In this document: positions 17,493-26,394 of the stretch, in pieces | Numbering within the stretch: the stretch's first letter is position 1 | Layout: every line of letters begins with the position of its first letter | Assembly: GCF_020911865.1 (NCBI RefSeq) | Contig: NZ_CP087131.1 | Coordinates: 1 to 64,000 of the forward strand | Reading direction: 5' to 3' | From: Chryseobacterium sp. C-71 | GTDB taxonomy: Bacteria > Bacteroidota > Bacteroidia > Flavobacteriales > Weeksellaceae | DNA: 64,000 nt | Program-made: the position numbers and the translations under genes | The notes under the pieces: generated by a model | Databases searched by the model: none | Seen by the model: the letters and a program-made list of their open reading frames with translations, nothing else | What the model was told of the DNA's origin: nothing

Positions 17493-19526
17493 TTATCCTA
17501 TCTCAATACCATTCTCCACCGTTTCATCCGGCGTCACAAAAGATAATTTCCCATCAGCTTTTGTAGTCAGTAACAACATTCCCTGAGATTCAATTCCTCT
17601 GATTTTTCTTGGAGCAAGATTCAATAAAATCATCACCTGCTTTCCGATTACTTCTTCAGCGGTAAAGCTTTCTGCAATTCCTGAAACTACTGTTCTAACG
17701 TCAACACCTGTATCAACGGTTAGTTTTAATAACTTATCAGCTTTTTCTACTTTTTCAGCAGTTAAAATTGTTGCTGTTCTTAAGTCGATTTTCGTGAAAT
17801 CATCAAACTGTATTTCGTCTTTCATTGGGTTGGCGTTAGGGTTTGTTTTTTTATTGCTTTGTTTTGTATTTTCTAATTTTTGAATCTGAGCTTCGATAAC
17901 ACTATCCTCAATTTTAGTAAATAATAAGGGAGCATTTTCAATCTTATGCCCAGCTTCAATTTGAACTTCCGAGTTTTGGAAATCTTCCCAATTCTTTTTC
18001 TTAATATTGAAATAACCAAATAATTTCTCCGCTGAGAATGGCATAAACGGTTCACATAATTGTGCTACAACCGCTGCAATTTGAGCTCCAACAAACATAG
18101 TTTGTCCTGCTTCAACTGGGTTAGTTTTTATCGTATTCCAAGGTGCTGCATTTTGAAGATATTGATTACCATAATCAACAAGTTCCATAAATGAATTTAA
18201 AGCATTTCTGAATTCATATTTTTCCAGATGGTATCCCACCTTTTCTATTGCAGTTTTAATCGCTGTTTTGCTATTATCATCTAAAATCCCATTTGGAACT
18301 TTTCCTTCAAAATTATTATTGGTAAAAGTAATTACCCTATTAATAAAATTTCCGAATTTATTAACCAACTCAGAATTGTTCTTCGTCTGAAAATCTTTCC
18401 AAGTAAAGTTATTATCCTTTGTTTCAGGAGCTGATGAAAGCAATGCGTAACGCAAAACATCCTGCTGTCCAGGAAATTCTTCCACATATTCGTGTGCCCA
18501 AACTGCCCAGTTTCTTGAAGTTGAAATTTTATCGTTTTCAAGATTCAAAAATTCAAAAGCGGGAACGTTTTTCGGCATTTTGAAATCTCCGTGAGCCTTC
18601 ATCATCGCAGGGAAAATAATACAGTGGAATACAATATTATCTTTTCCGATAAAATGAACTAAATCAGATTCTTCACTCTGCCAGTAATCTTTCCAGTCTT
18701 TTCCGTTTTTCTCAGCCCATTCTTTTGTGAAAGAAATATATCCAATCGGTGCATCAAACCAAACGTACAGCACTTTCCCGTCTGCATTAGGAAGTGGAAC
18801 AGGAACGCCCCAATTTAAATCTCTGGTCATTGCACGAGGTTTTAAACCGTCAGTCAACCAAGATTTTACCTGTCCGTAAACATTGGGTTTCCAGTCGTCT
18901 TTGTGACCTTCGATAATCCATTCATTTAAGAAATCTTCATATTCATTTAAAGGTAAATACCAGTTTTTAGTCTCTTTTTTAATAGGAATGTTTCCGCTCA
19001 ACATTGATTTTGGATTGATCAATTCTGAAGGAGAAAGGGTAGAACCACATCTCTCGCACTGATCTCCGTAAGCGTTTTCGTTGCCACAGTTCGGGCAAGT
19101 TCCTACGATGTAACGGTCAGCTAAGAATTCATTTGCCTGTTCGTCAAAATACTGCTCAGACATTTCTTCTGTGAACTTTCCTTTTTCGTAAAGCACTTTA
19201 AAAAAATCCTGACTTGTTTCTCGGTGGTTTTGTGAAGTTGTTCTCGAATATTCATCAAAGGAAATTCCCAAATCTGAGAACGATTTTTTGATGATCTCAT
19301 GATATTTATCGACGATATCCTGTGGTGTAACTCCTTCTTTTTTAGCTCTTATGGTAATAGGAATTCCGTGCTCATCTGATCCACAGATAAAAGCAACATC
19401 TTTTCCCAATCTTCTCTGAAATCTAGCGTAAACATCTGCAGGAATGTAAACTCCCGCCAAATGCCCAATATGAACCGGTCCGTTTGCGTAAGGCAAAGCC
19501 GCCGTAATCATCTTTCTGTTTGACAT
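17493..19526 (-). CDS. metG: Methionine--tRNA ligase
   Basis: Charges initiator and elongator tRNA-Met. The 677-aa protein has the class I HIGH motif (PYANGPVHIGHLAG, HIGH at 19-22) and a zinc knuckle CPNCGN...CERCG (about 143-160). The KMSKS-equivalent KISTS is at about 332-336. After an Asn/Lys linker near 555 comes a C-terminal EMAPII/Trbp111-type tRNA-binding OB domain (about 570-677, starting IQFDDFTKIDLRTATIL), as in homodimeric MetRS. Start ATG at 19526 with a TATCTTTG box 22 bases upstream. Confidence 0.97.
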   Translation of the reverse strand: MSNRKMITAALPYANGPVHIGHLAGVYIPADVYARFQRRLGKDVAFICGSDEHGIPITIRAKKEGVTPQDIVDKYHEIIKKSFSDLGISFDEYSRTTSQNHRETSQDFFKVLYEKGKFTEEMSEQYFDEQANEFLADRYIVGTCPNCGNENAYGDQCERCGSTLSPSELINPKSMLSGNIPIKKETKNWYLPLNEYEDFLNEWIIEGHKDDWKPNVYGQVKSWLTDGLKPRAMTRDLNWGVPVPLPNADGKVLYVWFDAPIGYISFTKEWAEKNGKDWKDYWQSEESDLVHFIGKDNIVFHCIIFPAMMKAHGDFKMPKNVPAFEFLNLENDKISTSRNWAVWAHEYVEEFPGQQDVLRYALLSSAPETKDNNFTWKDFQTKNNSELVNKFGNFINRVITFTNNNFEGKVPNGILDDNSKTAIKTAIEKVGYHLEKYEFRNALNSFMELVDYGNQYLQNAAPWNTIKTNPVEAGQTMFVGAQIAAVVAQLCEPFMPFSAEKLFGYFNIKKKNWEDFQNSEVQIEAGHKIENAPLLFTKIEDSVIEAQIQKLENTKQSNKKTNPNANPMKDEIQFDDFTKIDLRTATILTAEKVEKADKLLKLTVDTGVDVRTVVSGIAESFTAEEVIGKQVMILLNLAPRKIRGIESQGMLLLTTKADGKLSFVTPDETVENGIEIG

Positions 19527-19548
19527 TTATAGTATAGTTTTAAGTCTG

Positions 19549-19556
19549 CAAAGATA
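19549..19556 (-). promoter_or_regulatory. -7 box (TATCTTTG) of metG
   Basis: Read on the minus strand, TATCTTTG is 22 bases before the metG ATG, with a TTTTGG further upstream. Confidence 0.5.
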
Positions 19557-19847
19557 AAGATAATCTGCCAAAATTCCTGAATTAGCTTAGTGTATTGTCT
19601 TTAATATATTTTTAAATATACTTTATTTACAATTAAAGCCTTTGTATTTCTTTATTCAACGAAGTGGCTTTGTTTACCTTAAAATAATTTTTTTTAGAAA
19701 AAGACTTTATCTAACCTTACGATAATTTTAAAAACAAGGCAAAACAAAGAGAAATAAATGCAGTGAAAAATTTATGATGAACAAAGCCTTTTCACTTATT
19801 TTCGGGATACAAAGATTTATATAAGAGATAAAAATAATCTTTACTCA
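19557..19847. other. Non-coding stretch between metG and the IS element
   Basis: About 290 AT-rich bases. They contain the metG upstream region and a loose palindromic pair (AAAGCCTTTG..ACAAAGCC and its partners). I see no gene, terminator or tRNA. Confidence 0.5.
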
Positions 19848-19879
19848 TTGTGCATTTTAAAGTACTTTCGTCAGTTCGA
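19848..19879. repeat. Left inverted repeat of the IS110-like element
   Basis: Outer TTGTGCATTTT and inner TTCGTCAGTTCGA units match the right end in inverted form. Outer-inner spacing is 19 bases here versus 30 at the right end. Confidence 0.6.
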
Positions 19880-19882
19880 TTT

Positions 19883-20860
19883 CTATGACATAAGCAAATT
19901 ATTTTTATACACAGAATTATTTTTTATCAAAGCATAAACTCTGTGTATGATTTTATTTCTAATTGCATTTAAGACAGACATTTTATTCTTTCCCTCTAAA
20001 ACCTTTCTTTGAAAATATGAAGCGAGATCATTTTTCAATCTTATGGAGCTCAACGCAGCTAAATGTAAAATCTTTTTTAATTCCTTATCAGCCATCGTAG
20101 AGACTCGAGGTTTGTAATAGATTGATGAACCTGAGCGATGATCAAACGGAACTACCCCTGAATAACAAGCCATCTTTCTTGCCGATTGAATCTCTGTAAA
20201 TCCATTAGTTTTAACAATTAGCATAGTAGCCAATACTTTTCCAACACCTGGGACAGTCTGTATTCTTTTATATTGATCCTTCAATTCTACATTCGATTCA
20301 ATAATCTCTACCATCTTTTTCTCAACTGTTTTAATCTGCTTGTCTAAAAGTAAAATCAATTGTTTATTAAGTTTTATAATTTCCTTATCTGTATGATTTT
20401 TAAGAAAGCTTAAATCTTTCATCTGTCTTAATAAACCTGCTTTTATTTTTACTCTGTGTCTACGTTCTGCATTGAGTAAACTTATCTTTTGAATCTCTGA
20501 AGATTTAGCAATCCAAGGCTCTAAATCCATGTGGTTTTTCTCCAAAAAAATACAAATTCTCTGACTGTCGAGTTTATCATTCTTACCCCTTAAAAAACCG
20601 ATGCTTTTCTTTAAATGAAGTGGATTTATAACAAAAACTAAAAGGTCCATATTACTTAGAACTTCGTAAAGTTCAAAATTATACCTTCCTGTATTTTCCA
20701 TTCCTACAACGGTATCTGCAGTATTGGAGAAACTTTTGAAAAACTTTTTGATAGCTTTCGAATTATTCTCAATTTGATAATGCTGTGTTTTAGAACCTCC
20801 CTTAACGAAAACATCCAGAGTTAGTTTACTAATGTCAATTCCAATAAAAACTTTTTCCAT
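19883..20860 (-). CDS. IS110-family transposase (DEDD recombinase)
   Basis: A 325-aa transposase in full length. The N-terminal RuvC-like domain (DEDD_Tnp_IS110) shows D9 in GIDISK, E55 in GMENTGRY, and D95/D98 in KNDKLDSQRI. A central coiled coil (about 140-195) follows. The C-terminal Transposase_20 domain has a helix-hairpin-helix TVPGVGKVLA (202-211) and YSGVVPFDHRSGSS (233-246), which holds the likely catalytic serine. IS110 enzymes use a bridge RNA to choose donor and target. The frame is uninterrupted, so the element may be active. Confidence 0.95.
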   Translation of the reverse strand: MEKVFIGIDISKLTLDVFVKGGSKTQHYQIENNSKAIKKFFKSFSNTADTVVGMENTGRYNFELYEVLSNMDLLVFVINPLHLKKSIGFLRGKNDKLDSQRICIFLEKNHMDLEPWIAKSSEIQKISLLNAERRHRVKIKAGLLRQMKDLSFLKNHTDKEIIKLNKQLILLLDKQIKTVEKKMVEIIESNVELKDQYKRIQTVPGVGKVLATMLIVKTNGFTEIQSARKMACYSGVVPFDHRSGSSIYYKPRVSTMADKELKKILHLAALSSIRLKNDLASYFQRKVLEGKNKMSVLNAIRNKIIHRVYALIKNNSVYKNNLLMS

Positions 20861-20949
20861 AAATTTGTTTTGATTAATTGAAAGAGAAACTTATCATCAT
20901 CTCAACTCCTTAATAATGGGCTCCAATCCCGAATTTCTATCTGAGTTTT

Positions 20950-21145
20950 TTGATAAGAAAGTGTTTAAGTCTTAATCGAACTATGAGTTTTGCTCGGAGT
21001 GATTATTAGTTTACTTAAACACTTGTCTCTTCTTAATAAAAGTATCAATTTTCTTTTTACAAATCTAAAGGAGTAGATTTTTGAAAAAAAATCGTATCGA
21101 GAAGTTTGTAATTTTGAAGATAAATCTATTCTCGATACATTTTTT
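20950..21145 (-). ncRNA. Candidate bridge/seek RNA of the IS110 element
   Basis: The 5' non-coding end of the element, read on the transposase strand, shows three stems in a row. GTATCGAGAA/TTCTCGATAC (21129-21138 with 21094-21103) is followed by AAATCTA/TAGATTT (21074-21080 with 21061-21067). AAGTGTTTAAGT/ACTTAAACACTT (21013-21024 with 20959-20970) encloses a 42-base loop. A structured RNA in this position is what IS110-group elements encode. No covariance model was run, so the assignment is inferred. Confidence 0.45.
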
Positions 21146-21169
21146 CTCCACTTTGTTACGAAAAAACAC

Positions 21170-21212
21170 TCGAATTGACGAATCCAATATTGCAATTTTT
21201 CAAAATGCACAA
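21170..21212. repeat. Right inverted repeat of the IS110-like element
   Basis: Inner TCGAATTGACGAA and outer TTTCAAAATGCACAA are the inverse complements, with one or two differences, of the left-end units. Confidence 0.6.
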
Positions 21213-21291
21213 CGGTTAAGAATCTTTATTTGATTTATTACTAATTGTTGATGGTAATTTTTTATTTTTAAACTTTATAAAATTCAATAAG

Positions 21292-23466
21292 ATGAAAATT
21301 ACAACAAGCGCAGTTTTGCTTTCGATGATGTTTACAGGTTTGAATGCGCAGTCTCTGAAATCTCCTGACGGAAAATTTGAAATGAATTTCCAGTTGAAAA
21401 ACGGAGTTCCTTTTTACAATTTAAAATACAACGGATCTACGGTTGTTGAAGATTCCAAGTTAGGATTAAGACTTTTTAAAGATACTTCGGTAACATTTGC
21501 TTCAGAAATTGCTAAAACTGAAGATGCGAAATTTGATTTGAATAATGATTTCGTTAAAACTTCTGAGAAAAGGGATTCAAAAAATGAAACCTGGCAACCA
21601 GTTTTAGGCGAAAAGAAAAATTACATTAATCATTATAATGAATTGGCGGTTACGCTGAATCAAAATTCAACCGACCGAAGTATTGTGGTTAAATTTCGAT
21701 TGTTTAATGATGGTTTGGGCTTCAGATATGAGTTTCCACAGCAGAAAAATTTGAATTATTTTGTCATCAGGGAAGAAGATACAGAGTTTGATTTTCCAAC
21801 CGACATGAAAGCTTGGTGGATGGTTGCCGATTACGATTCTCAGGAATACAAATATCAGGAAACCAATATCTCTGAAATTCCGCAAAAATGGGATAAAGCT
21901 TTTGATTCTAATGCATCTCAGAAATTAATTAAAAATGCAGTTCAGTCACCGTTAATGCTAAAGAAAGAAGTTAATCTTGGTTATACCGGAGTTAAACCCG
22001 CACTTTACATAAATATTGCAGAAGCAGCAGTTTTAAATTATCCAGCGTCTCATCTTGAAGTTTATGCTCAGAATTTTAAATTTAAAACTCATCTTACGGC
22101 AGATAGACAAGGCGCAAAAGGATATATTCAGACTCCTTCTGTGACTCCTTGGAGAACCATTATTGTTTCGCCAAAAGCTGAAGATTTGATGGATTCTAAA
22201 ATGCTTTTTAATCTAAATGAACCTACTAAATATACCGACACTTCTTACATAAAACCTACAAAATACATGGGAGTCTGGTGGGAAATGATTATCGGAAAAT
22301 CGCAGTGGGCTTATTCTACAGCAGATAATGTGCATCTTGGAGTAACCGATTTTTCTAAATTAACACCCAACGGAAAACATGGAGCCAATAATACAAAAGT
22401 TAAAGAATATATCGATTTTGCCGCCGAAAATGGTTTCCAAGGACTTTTAATTGAAGGTTGGAATGTTGGTTGGGAAGATTGGTTCGGTCATTCAAAAGAA
22501 TATGTTTTTGATTTCCTGACGCCTTATCCTGATTTTGATATTAAAATGCTGAATGAATATGCTCAATCTAAAGGTTTAAAATTAATCATGCACCATGAAA
22601 CTTCGGGTTCGGCAACCAATTATGAAAGATGGGCAGATCAGGCTTTTCAAATGATGAATAAATATGGCTACACGTCTGTTAAAACTGGATATGTTGGTGA
22701 TATTATTCCAAGAGGAGAGCATCATTATTCGCAATGGACGATTAATCATTACTACAGAATCGTAGAAAAAGCCAATGACTATAAAATCATGGTCAATTCT
22801 CATGAATCGGTGCGTCCGGGAGGAGAAAGCCGTACCTATCCGAATTATATTTCAGCAGAAGCCGCTCGCGGAACAGAATACGAAGCATTTGCAGGAAATA
22901 ATCCAGACCATCAGACGATTCTTCCGTTTACAAGATGGATGGGCGGTTCTATGGATTATACACCGGGAATTTTCCAGACCAAATTAGATTATTATTTTCC
23001 GGGAGATCAACGTTTTGTGAAAACTACTTTGGCAAAACAGTTGGCGTTGTACGTAACAATGTACATGCCTTTGCAGATGGCTGCAGATCTACCTGAAAAC
23101 TACAAAAAACACATGGATGCTTTTCAATTCATCAAAGATGTGGCGGCAGATTGGGATGATACCAAAATACTTTCGGCAGAACCGGGAGATTACGTGATTA
23201 CGGCAAGAAAAGCGAAAGGAACTGAAGATTGGTTCGTAGGTGGAATTACGGATGAAAACAAGAGGGAATACACCGTAGATTTTTCATTTTTAGATAAAGG
23301 AAAAAAATATGAAGCAACCATTTATGAAGATGGAAAAGATGCAGATTACATAAACAATCCTCAGAGTTATAATATTTACAAAAAACAGATTAACAGTAAA
23401 ACTAAAATCAATTTTAAAATGGTTCGAAGTGGAGGTTTTGCCGTTTCCATAAAGCCCATAAAATAA
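21292..23466 (+). CDS. Glycoside hydrolase family 97 protein (alpha-glucosidase/galactosidase type)
   Basis: A 724-aa secreted or periplasmic glycosidase with signal peptide MKITTSAVLLSMMFTGLNAQ. The GH97 N-terminal beta-sandwich (about 22-270) is followed by a catalytic TIM barrel (about 280-560: KYMGVWWEMIIGKSQW, GLLIEGWNVGWEDW, IMHHETSGS, GEHHYSQW). A C-terminal beta domain (about 620-724) completes it. SusB-like members cleave alpha-glucosides by inversion and others cleave alpha-galactosides by retention; I cannot decide which from sequence alone. No SusC/D pair is adjacent. A terminator follows. Confidence 0.94.
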   Translation: MKITTSAVLLSMMFTGLNAQSLKSPDGKFEMNFQLKNGVPFYNLKYNGSTVVEDSKLGLRLFKDTSVTFASEIAKTEDAKFDLNNDFVKTSEKRDSKNETWQPVLGEKKNYINHYNELAVTLNQNSTDRSIVVKFRLFNDGLGFRYEFPQQKNLNYFVIREEDTEFDFPTDMKAWWMVADYDSQEYKYQETNISEIPQKWDKAFDSNASQKLIKNAVQSPLMLKKEVNLGYTGVKPALYINIAEAAVLNYPASHLEVYAQNFKFKTHLTADRQGAKGYIQTPSVTPWRTIIVSPKAEDLMDSKMLFNLNEPTKYTDTSYIKPTKYMGVWWEMIIGKSQWAYSTADNVHLGVTDFSKLTPNGKHGANNTKVKEYIDFAAENGFQGLLIEGWNVGWEDWFGHSKEYVFDFLTPYPDFDIKMLNEYAQSKGLKLIMHHETSGSATNYERWADQAFQMMNKYGYTSVKTGYVGDIIPRGEHHYSQWTINHYYRIVEKANDYKIMVNSHESVRPGGESRTYPNYISAEAARGTEYEAFAGNNPDHQTILPFTRWMGGSMDYTPGIFQTKLDYYFPGDQRFVKTTLAKQLALYVTMYMPLQMAADLPENYKKHMDAFQFIKDVAADWDDTKILSAEPGDYVITARKAKGTEDWFVGGITDENKREYTVDFSFLDKGKKYEATIYEDGKDADYINNPQSYNIYKKQINSKTKINFKMVRSGGFAVSIKPIK

Positions 23467-23485
23467 ATAATTCGTAATTTTATAG

Positions 23486-23515
23486 TCCTTAAAGCCAAAA
23501 ACTTTAAGGATTTTT
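23486..23515 (+). terminator. Terminator after the GH97 gene
   Basis: TCCTTAAAG pairs with CTTTAAGGA around CCAAAAA, followed by TTTTTATTTT. Confidence 0.85.
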
Positions 23516-23718
23516 ATTTTACTACATGATATTTTTACCAAAAAAGAGACAAAATATTTTTTGATGAAATAAGGTATTCAAAAGCTAGCAAAACAAATTA
23601 TAAATGAAAATTTTACATTTTGTAAACTTTTTGAATTTCTCTTTTTTCAATTATTTCTTTTGCGGTAAAAAAGACTTTCTATATTTTTTTTCATGTATTA
23701 AAAATTTATTTTAAAACG

Positions 23719-24719
23719 ATGATTATGAAGTTGATTTCTAAAATTTTCACCAAGCAAAATACTTTTCTTTTTTTATTAATTGTAATGGTTTTGCTCGCTA
23801 ACCTAATTCCATTTCAACCCTCTTACAGTCGATATTTTAATCTTTCTGCATTTATCGATTGGGGAATTGCCGGAATTTTTCTTTTATATGGTTTAAAATT
23901 AAATTTAAAAGAAGTGGTGAAAGATGTTTCCAACTGGAAATTACATTTGCTGATTCAATCTGGAACATTTATCTTGTTTCCTTTATTGGTTTTACTATTT
24001 TATCCGTTTGTAAAAGTTTCTCAATACTACAATATCTGGCTTTCAGTGTTTTTTCTTGCAAGTTTACCATCAACGGTTTCGTCTTCGGTTGTGATGGTTT
24101 CTATTGCGAAAGGAAATGTAACTTCAGCCATTTTTAATGCGTCAATTTCTGGTTTAATAGGAATTATAATGACACCGCTTTTGATGAGTTTTTTCCTGAC
24201 TTCAAATGGCGAAGATGCTAATCAGACAGAAATTATTGAACAACTACTACTAAAAGTTCTTCTCCCAATTATCTTAGGAGTTTTATTAAATCCTTTTTAA
24301 AAAAATGGGTAACAAAGTATTCAAATGTTATCGCAGAATTTGACCGACTGATTATTTTATTGATTGTCTACGAAAGTTTTTCAAGCGCATTTATAGAAAA
24401 TATTTTTGCTTCTGTTCCTTCTTTGGTATTTGTGATTTTGGCTTTCAGTGTGGTTTTCCTGTTCTTTGCAGTTTATTATATTCTTAAATTTTTAGCTGAA
24501 AGATTACACTTTAAACCTAAAGATATTATTACGACAACATTCTGCGGCTCAAAAAAATCCTTGGTTCACGGAAGTTTGTTTCTCTTGGTTTTAGGGATTC
24601 CGGACGAACAAAAAGTTTTATTTCTGCTTCCTGTAATGATTTATCACAGTTTTCAGTTGTTTTATGTAAGTTGGTTAGCAAACAGGATTGCAAAACGTAT
24701 GGAATTGGTCGAATCTTAA
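23719..24719 (+). pseudogene. Bile acid:sodium symporter-like transporter (YfeH/SBF-like), frameshifted
   Basis: Two consecutive frames make one membrane protein of about 333 aa. The first (23719-24300) starts MIMKLISKIFTKQNTF, includes SLPSTVSSSVVMVSIAKGN, and stops after LLLNPF-type sequence at a CCTTTTTAAAAAAATGG run. The second continues in the -1 frame as KKWVTKYSNVIAEFDRLIILL and ends at 24719, including CGSKKSLVHGSLF. Adding one base to the homopolymer restores NPFLKKW. This is either decay, a phase-variable tract or a sequencing error. Family members are about 10-TM small-solute transporters. Confidence 0.85.
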
Positions 24720-24743
24720 ATTTAATTATATTTAAAGAAAATT

Positions 24744-25280
24744 ATGATTATGAATAGAACAAAATTTTTCTTTGCTTTAACAATCTTTCTATTTGCTTTT
24801 TCAAACTTTTCAGCGCAATCTAAAGAAGCAAAATTTGAAAATGAAAAAACAGCCATTTCAAAAATGCTTGATGATTTCAACGTTGCTGCTGCCAATGCGG
24901 AATTTGAGAAATACTTCAGTTTTTTTGCTGATGAATCTACGTTTATCGGAACCGATGCAACGGAAATCTGGAATAAAAAAGAATTTAAAACCTGGGCAAA
25001 ACCTCATTTTGACAAAAAAAAGACTTGGAATTTTACGTCCTTGAAAAGAAATATCTATTTCAGCAAAGACGGAAAACTGGCTTGGTTTGACGAATTATTA
25101 GATACTCAAATGAAAATCTGCCGTGGCTCCGGAGTTTTAGAAAAAATAAACGGAAGCTGGAAAGTAAAACAGTACGTTCTCTCGATGACGATTCCAAATG
25201 ATGTTTCGGACAAAGTGGTTTCAGAAAAATCTGCGTTAGAAGATGTTTTGTTACAGGAATTAAAATCTTCTAAAAAATAA
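24744..25280 (+). CDS. SnoaL-like / DUF4440 (NTF2-fold) secreted protein
   Basis: A 178-aa protein with signal peptide MNRTKFFFALTIFLFAFSNFSAQ and one NTF2-like domain (about 35-155). It shows the usual opening helix ISKMLDDFNVAAANAEFEKYFSFFADESTFIGTD (split about 38-71) and a final strand GSWKVKQYVLSM. Members of this superfamily are small binding or enzymatic pockets and no role can be assigned. It follows the symporter remnant by 24 bases, and the two were probably one transcript. Confidence 0.82.
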   Translation: MIMNRTKFFFALTIFLFAFSNFSAQSKEAKFENEKTAISKMLDDFNVAAANAEFEKYFSFFADESTFIGTDATEIWNKKEFKTWAKPHFDKKKTWNFTSLKRNIYFSKDGKLAWFDELLDTQMKICRGSGVLEKINGSWKVKQYVLSMTIPNDVSDKVVSEKSALEDVLLQELKSSKK

Positions 25281-25312
25281 AAAGCAATTAAAAACAGTGA
25301 AAAAATCAATAG

Positions 25313-25336
25313 AAGCGGACTTTAGTCCGCTTTCTT
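25313..25336 (+). terminator. Terminator after the SnoaL-like gene
   Basis: AAGCGGACT pairs with AGTCCGCTT around TT, followed by TCTTT. Confidence 0.8.
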
Positions 25337-25478
25337 TATGTTGCTGGGAAATTGGCTTTAGCCAAAATTTAATTATAAAGATTCAACAATAAAATTCACT
25401 TAAAAGAAAATTGACGCTTGACAATTCACCACAAAACCTTTCTTATCTTACGTCAATATTTCCGGAATCTGCAAGCTG

Positions 25479-25486
25479 TACATTTG
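25479..25486 (+). promoter_or_regulatory. -7 box (TACATTTG) of the pirin gene
   Basis: TACATTTG lies 50 bases upstream of the pirin ATG, leaving an A/T-rich leader of about 45 bases. Confidence 0.45.
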
Positions 25487-25536
25487 TATCATAATTAATA
25501 GCAACAATAATTAAGTAACAAATAAATAATAAAAAT

Positions 25537-26265
25537 ATGAAAACAGTATATCACAAAGCAGATTCTAGAGGTCACGCAGATCACGGTTGGTTAAATTCTT
25601 ATCACACCTTCAGTTTTGCAGGCTATCAAAACAGAGAAAGATCCAACTTCGGAGTGTTGAGAGTTTTAAATGACGACACCGTTTCTCAAGGAATGGGTTT
25701 CGGAACGCACCCTCACAAAAACATGGAAATCATTTCAATTCCGTTGGAAGGAAATTTAGAGCATAAAGACTCTATGGGAACGACTGCGGTAATCAGAAAA
25801 GGAGAAATTCAGGTAATGAGCGCAGGAACCGGTGTAATGCACAGCGAATACAATCAAAATAAAGATGAAGCTGTAAAATTCTTACAAATCTGGGTTTTCC
25901 CGAGAGAAGAAAATGTTGAACCAAGATATGACCAGAAAAGCATTAAAGACGGAGAAAAAATCAACGGATTCCAGCAGATTTTATCTCCAAATAAGAACGA
26001 TGACGGAGTTTGGATTCATCAGGATGCATGGTTTAATCTGGCTAATTTCACCAAAGGAAACGGTAAAAACTATACCATCAATAAAAAAGGAAATGGCGTT
26101 TACGCATTTGTCTTAAAAGGCAGTGCAAAAGTGGGAGACAGAATCTTAAACGAAAAAGATGGTTTAGGAATCTGGGACACCCAAAGTTTCAACATTGAAG
26201 CGGTAGAAGACACCGAGATCCTATTGATGGAAGTTCCTATGGATTTACCATCATATTTAAAATAA
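25537..26265 (+). CDS. Pirin family protein (YhhW-type)
   Basis: A 242-aa bicupin. The N-terminal cupin carries the metal-binding set in GFGTHPHKNMEIISI and LEHKDSMG (about 52-75: two His, one His, one Glu), and the pirin signature SAGTGVMHSEYN (about 95-106) follows. The shorter C-terminal cupin runs 150-240. YhhW-like pirins can oxidise quercetin in vitro, but their physiological role in bacteria is not settled. It precedes an FMN reductase gene, with a family-B repeat in between. Confidence 0.92.
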   Translation: MKTVYHKADSRGHADHGWLNSYHTFSFAGYQNRERSNFGVLRVLNDDTVSQGMGFGTHPHKNMEIISIPLEGNLEHKDSMGTTAVIRKGEIQVMSAGTGVMHSEYNQNKDEAVKFLQIWVFPREENVEPRYDQKSIKDGEKINGFQQILSPNKNDDGVWIHQDAWFNLANFTKGNGKNYTINKKGNGVYAFVLKGSAKVGDRILNEKDGLGIWDTQSFNIEAVEDTEILLMEVPMDLPSYLK

Positions 26266-26303
26266 AAAATAATATTTTCGCACTACAAAAATTCCTCTCC
26301 TCA

Positions 26304-26361
26304 ATTCCCCTCCTCTGGAGGGGTGGCGAAAAATTTTCGATTTTTTGACGGGGTGGTTTAA
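26304..26361 (+). repeat. Family-B intergenic hairpin element, copy B2
   Basis: ATTCCCCTCCTCTGGAGGGG hairpin, then TGGCGAAAAATTTTCGATTTT and GACGGGGTGGTTT. Same layout as 28904-28962 and, reversed, 11915-11973. Confidence 0.78.
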
Positions 26362-26394
26362 AATAATCGATATAACTTAAAAATAATTACATAA

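Larger units (their letters stand above)
19848..21212 (-). mobile_element. IS110-family insertion sequence, apparently complete
   Basis: An element of about 1.36 kb with one DEDD transposase gene (19883-20860, minus) and about 350 bases of non-coding DNA on its 5' side. Proposed ends: TTGTGCATTTTAAA at 19848 faces TTCAAAATGCACAA ending at 21212. An inner inverted pair is TTCGTCAGTTCGA at 19867-19879 and TCGAATTGACGAA at 21170-21182. Both pairs are inverted, which supports these as the element's borders. It lies between metG and the GH97 gene and disrupts neither. No target duplication is expected for this family. Confidence 0.7.

Noticed and set aside
24285..24310. Programmed -1 frameshift in the symporter gene
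   Set aside because: The run T5A7 does not present a canonical X XXY YYZ heptamer in the zero frame and no downstream stimulatory structure was evident; a lost base is simpler.
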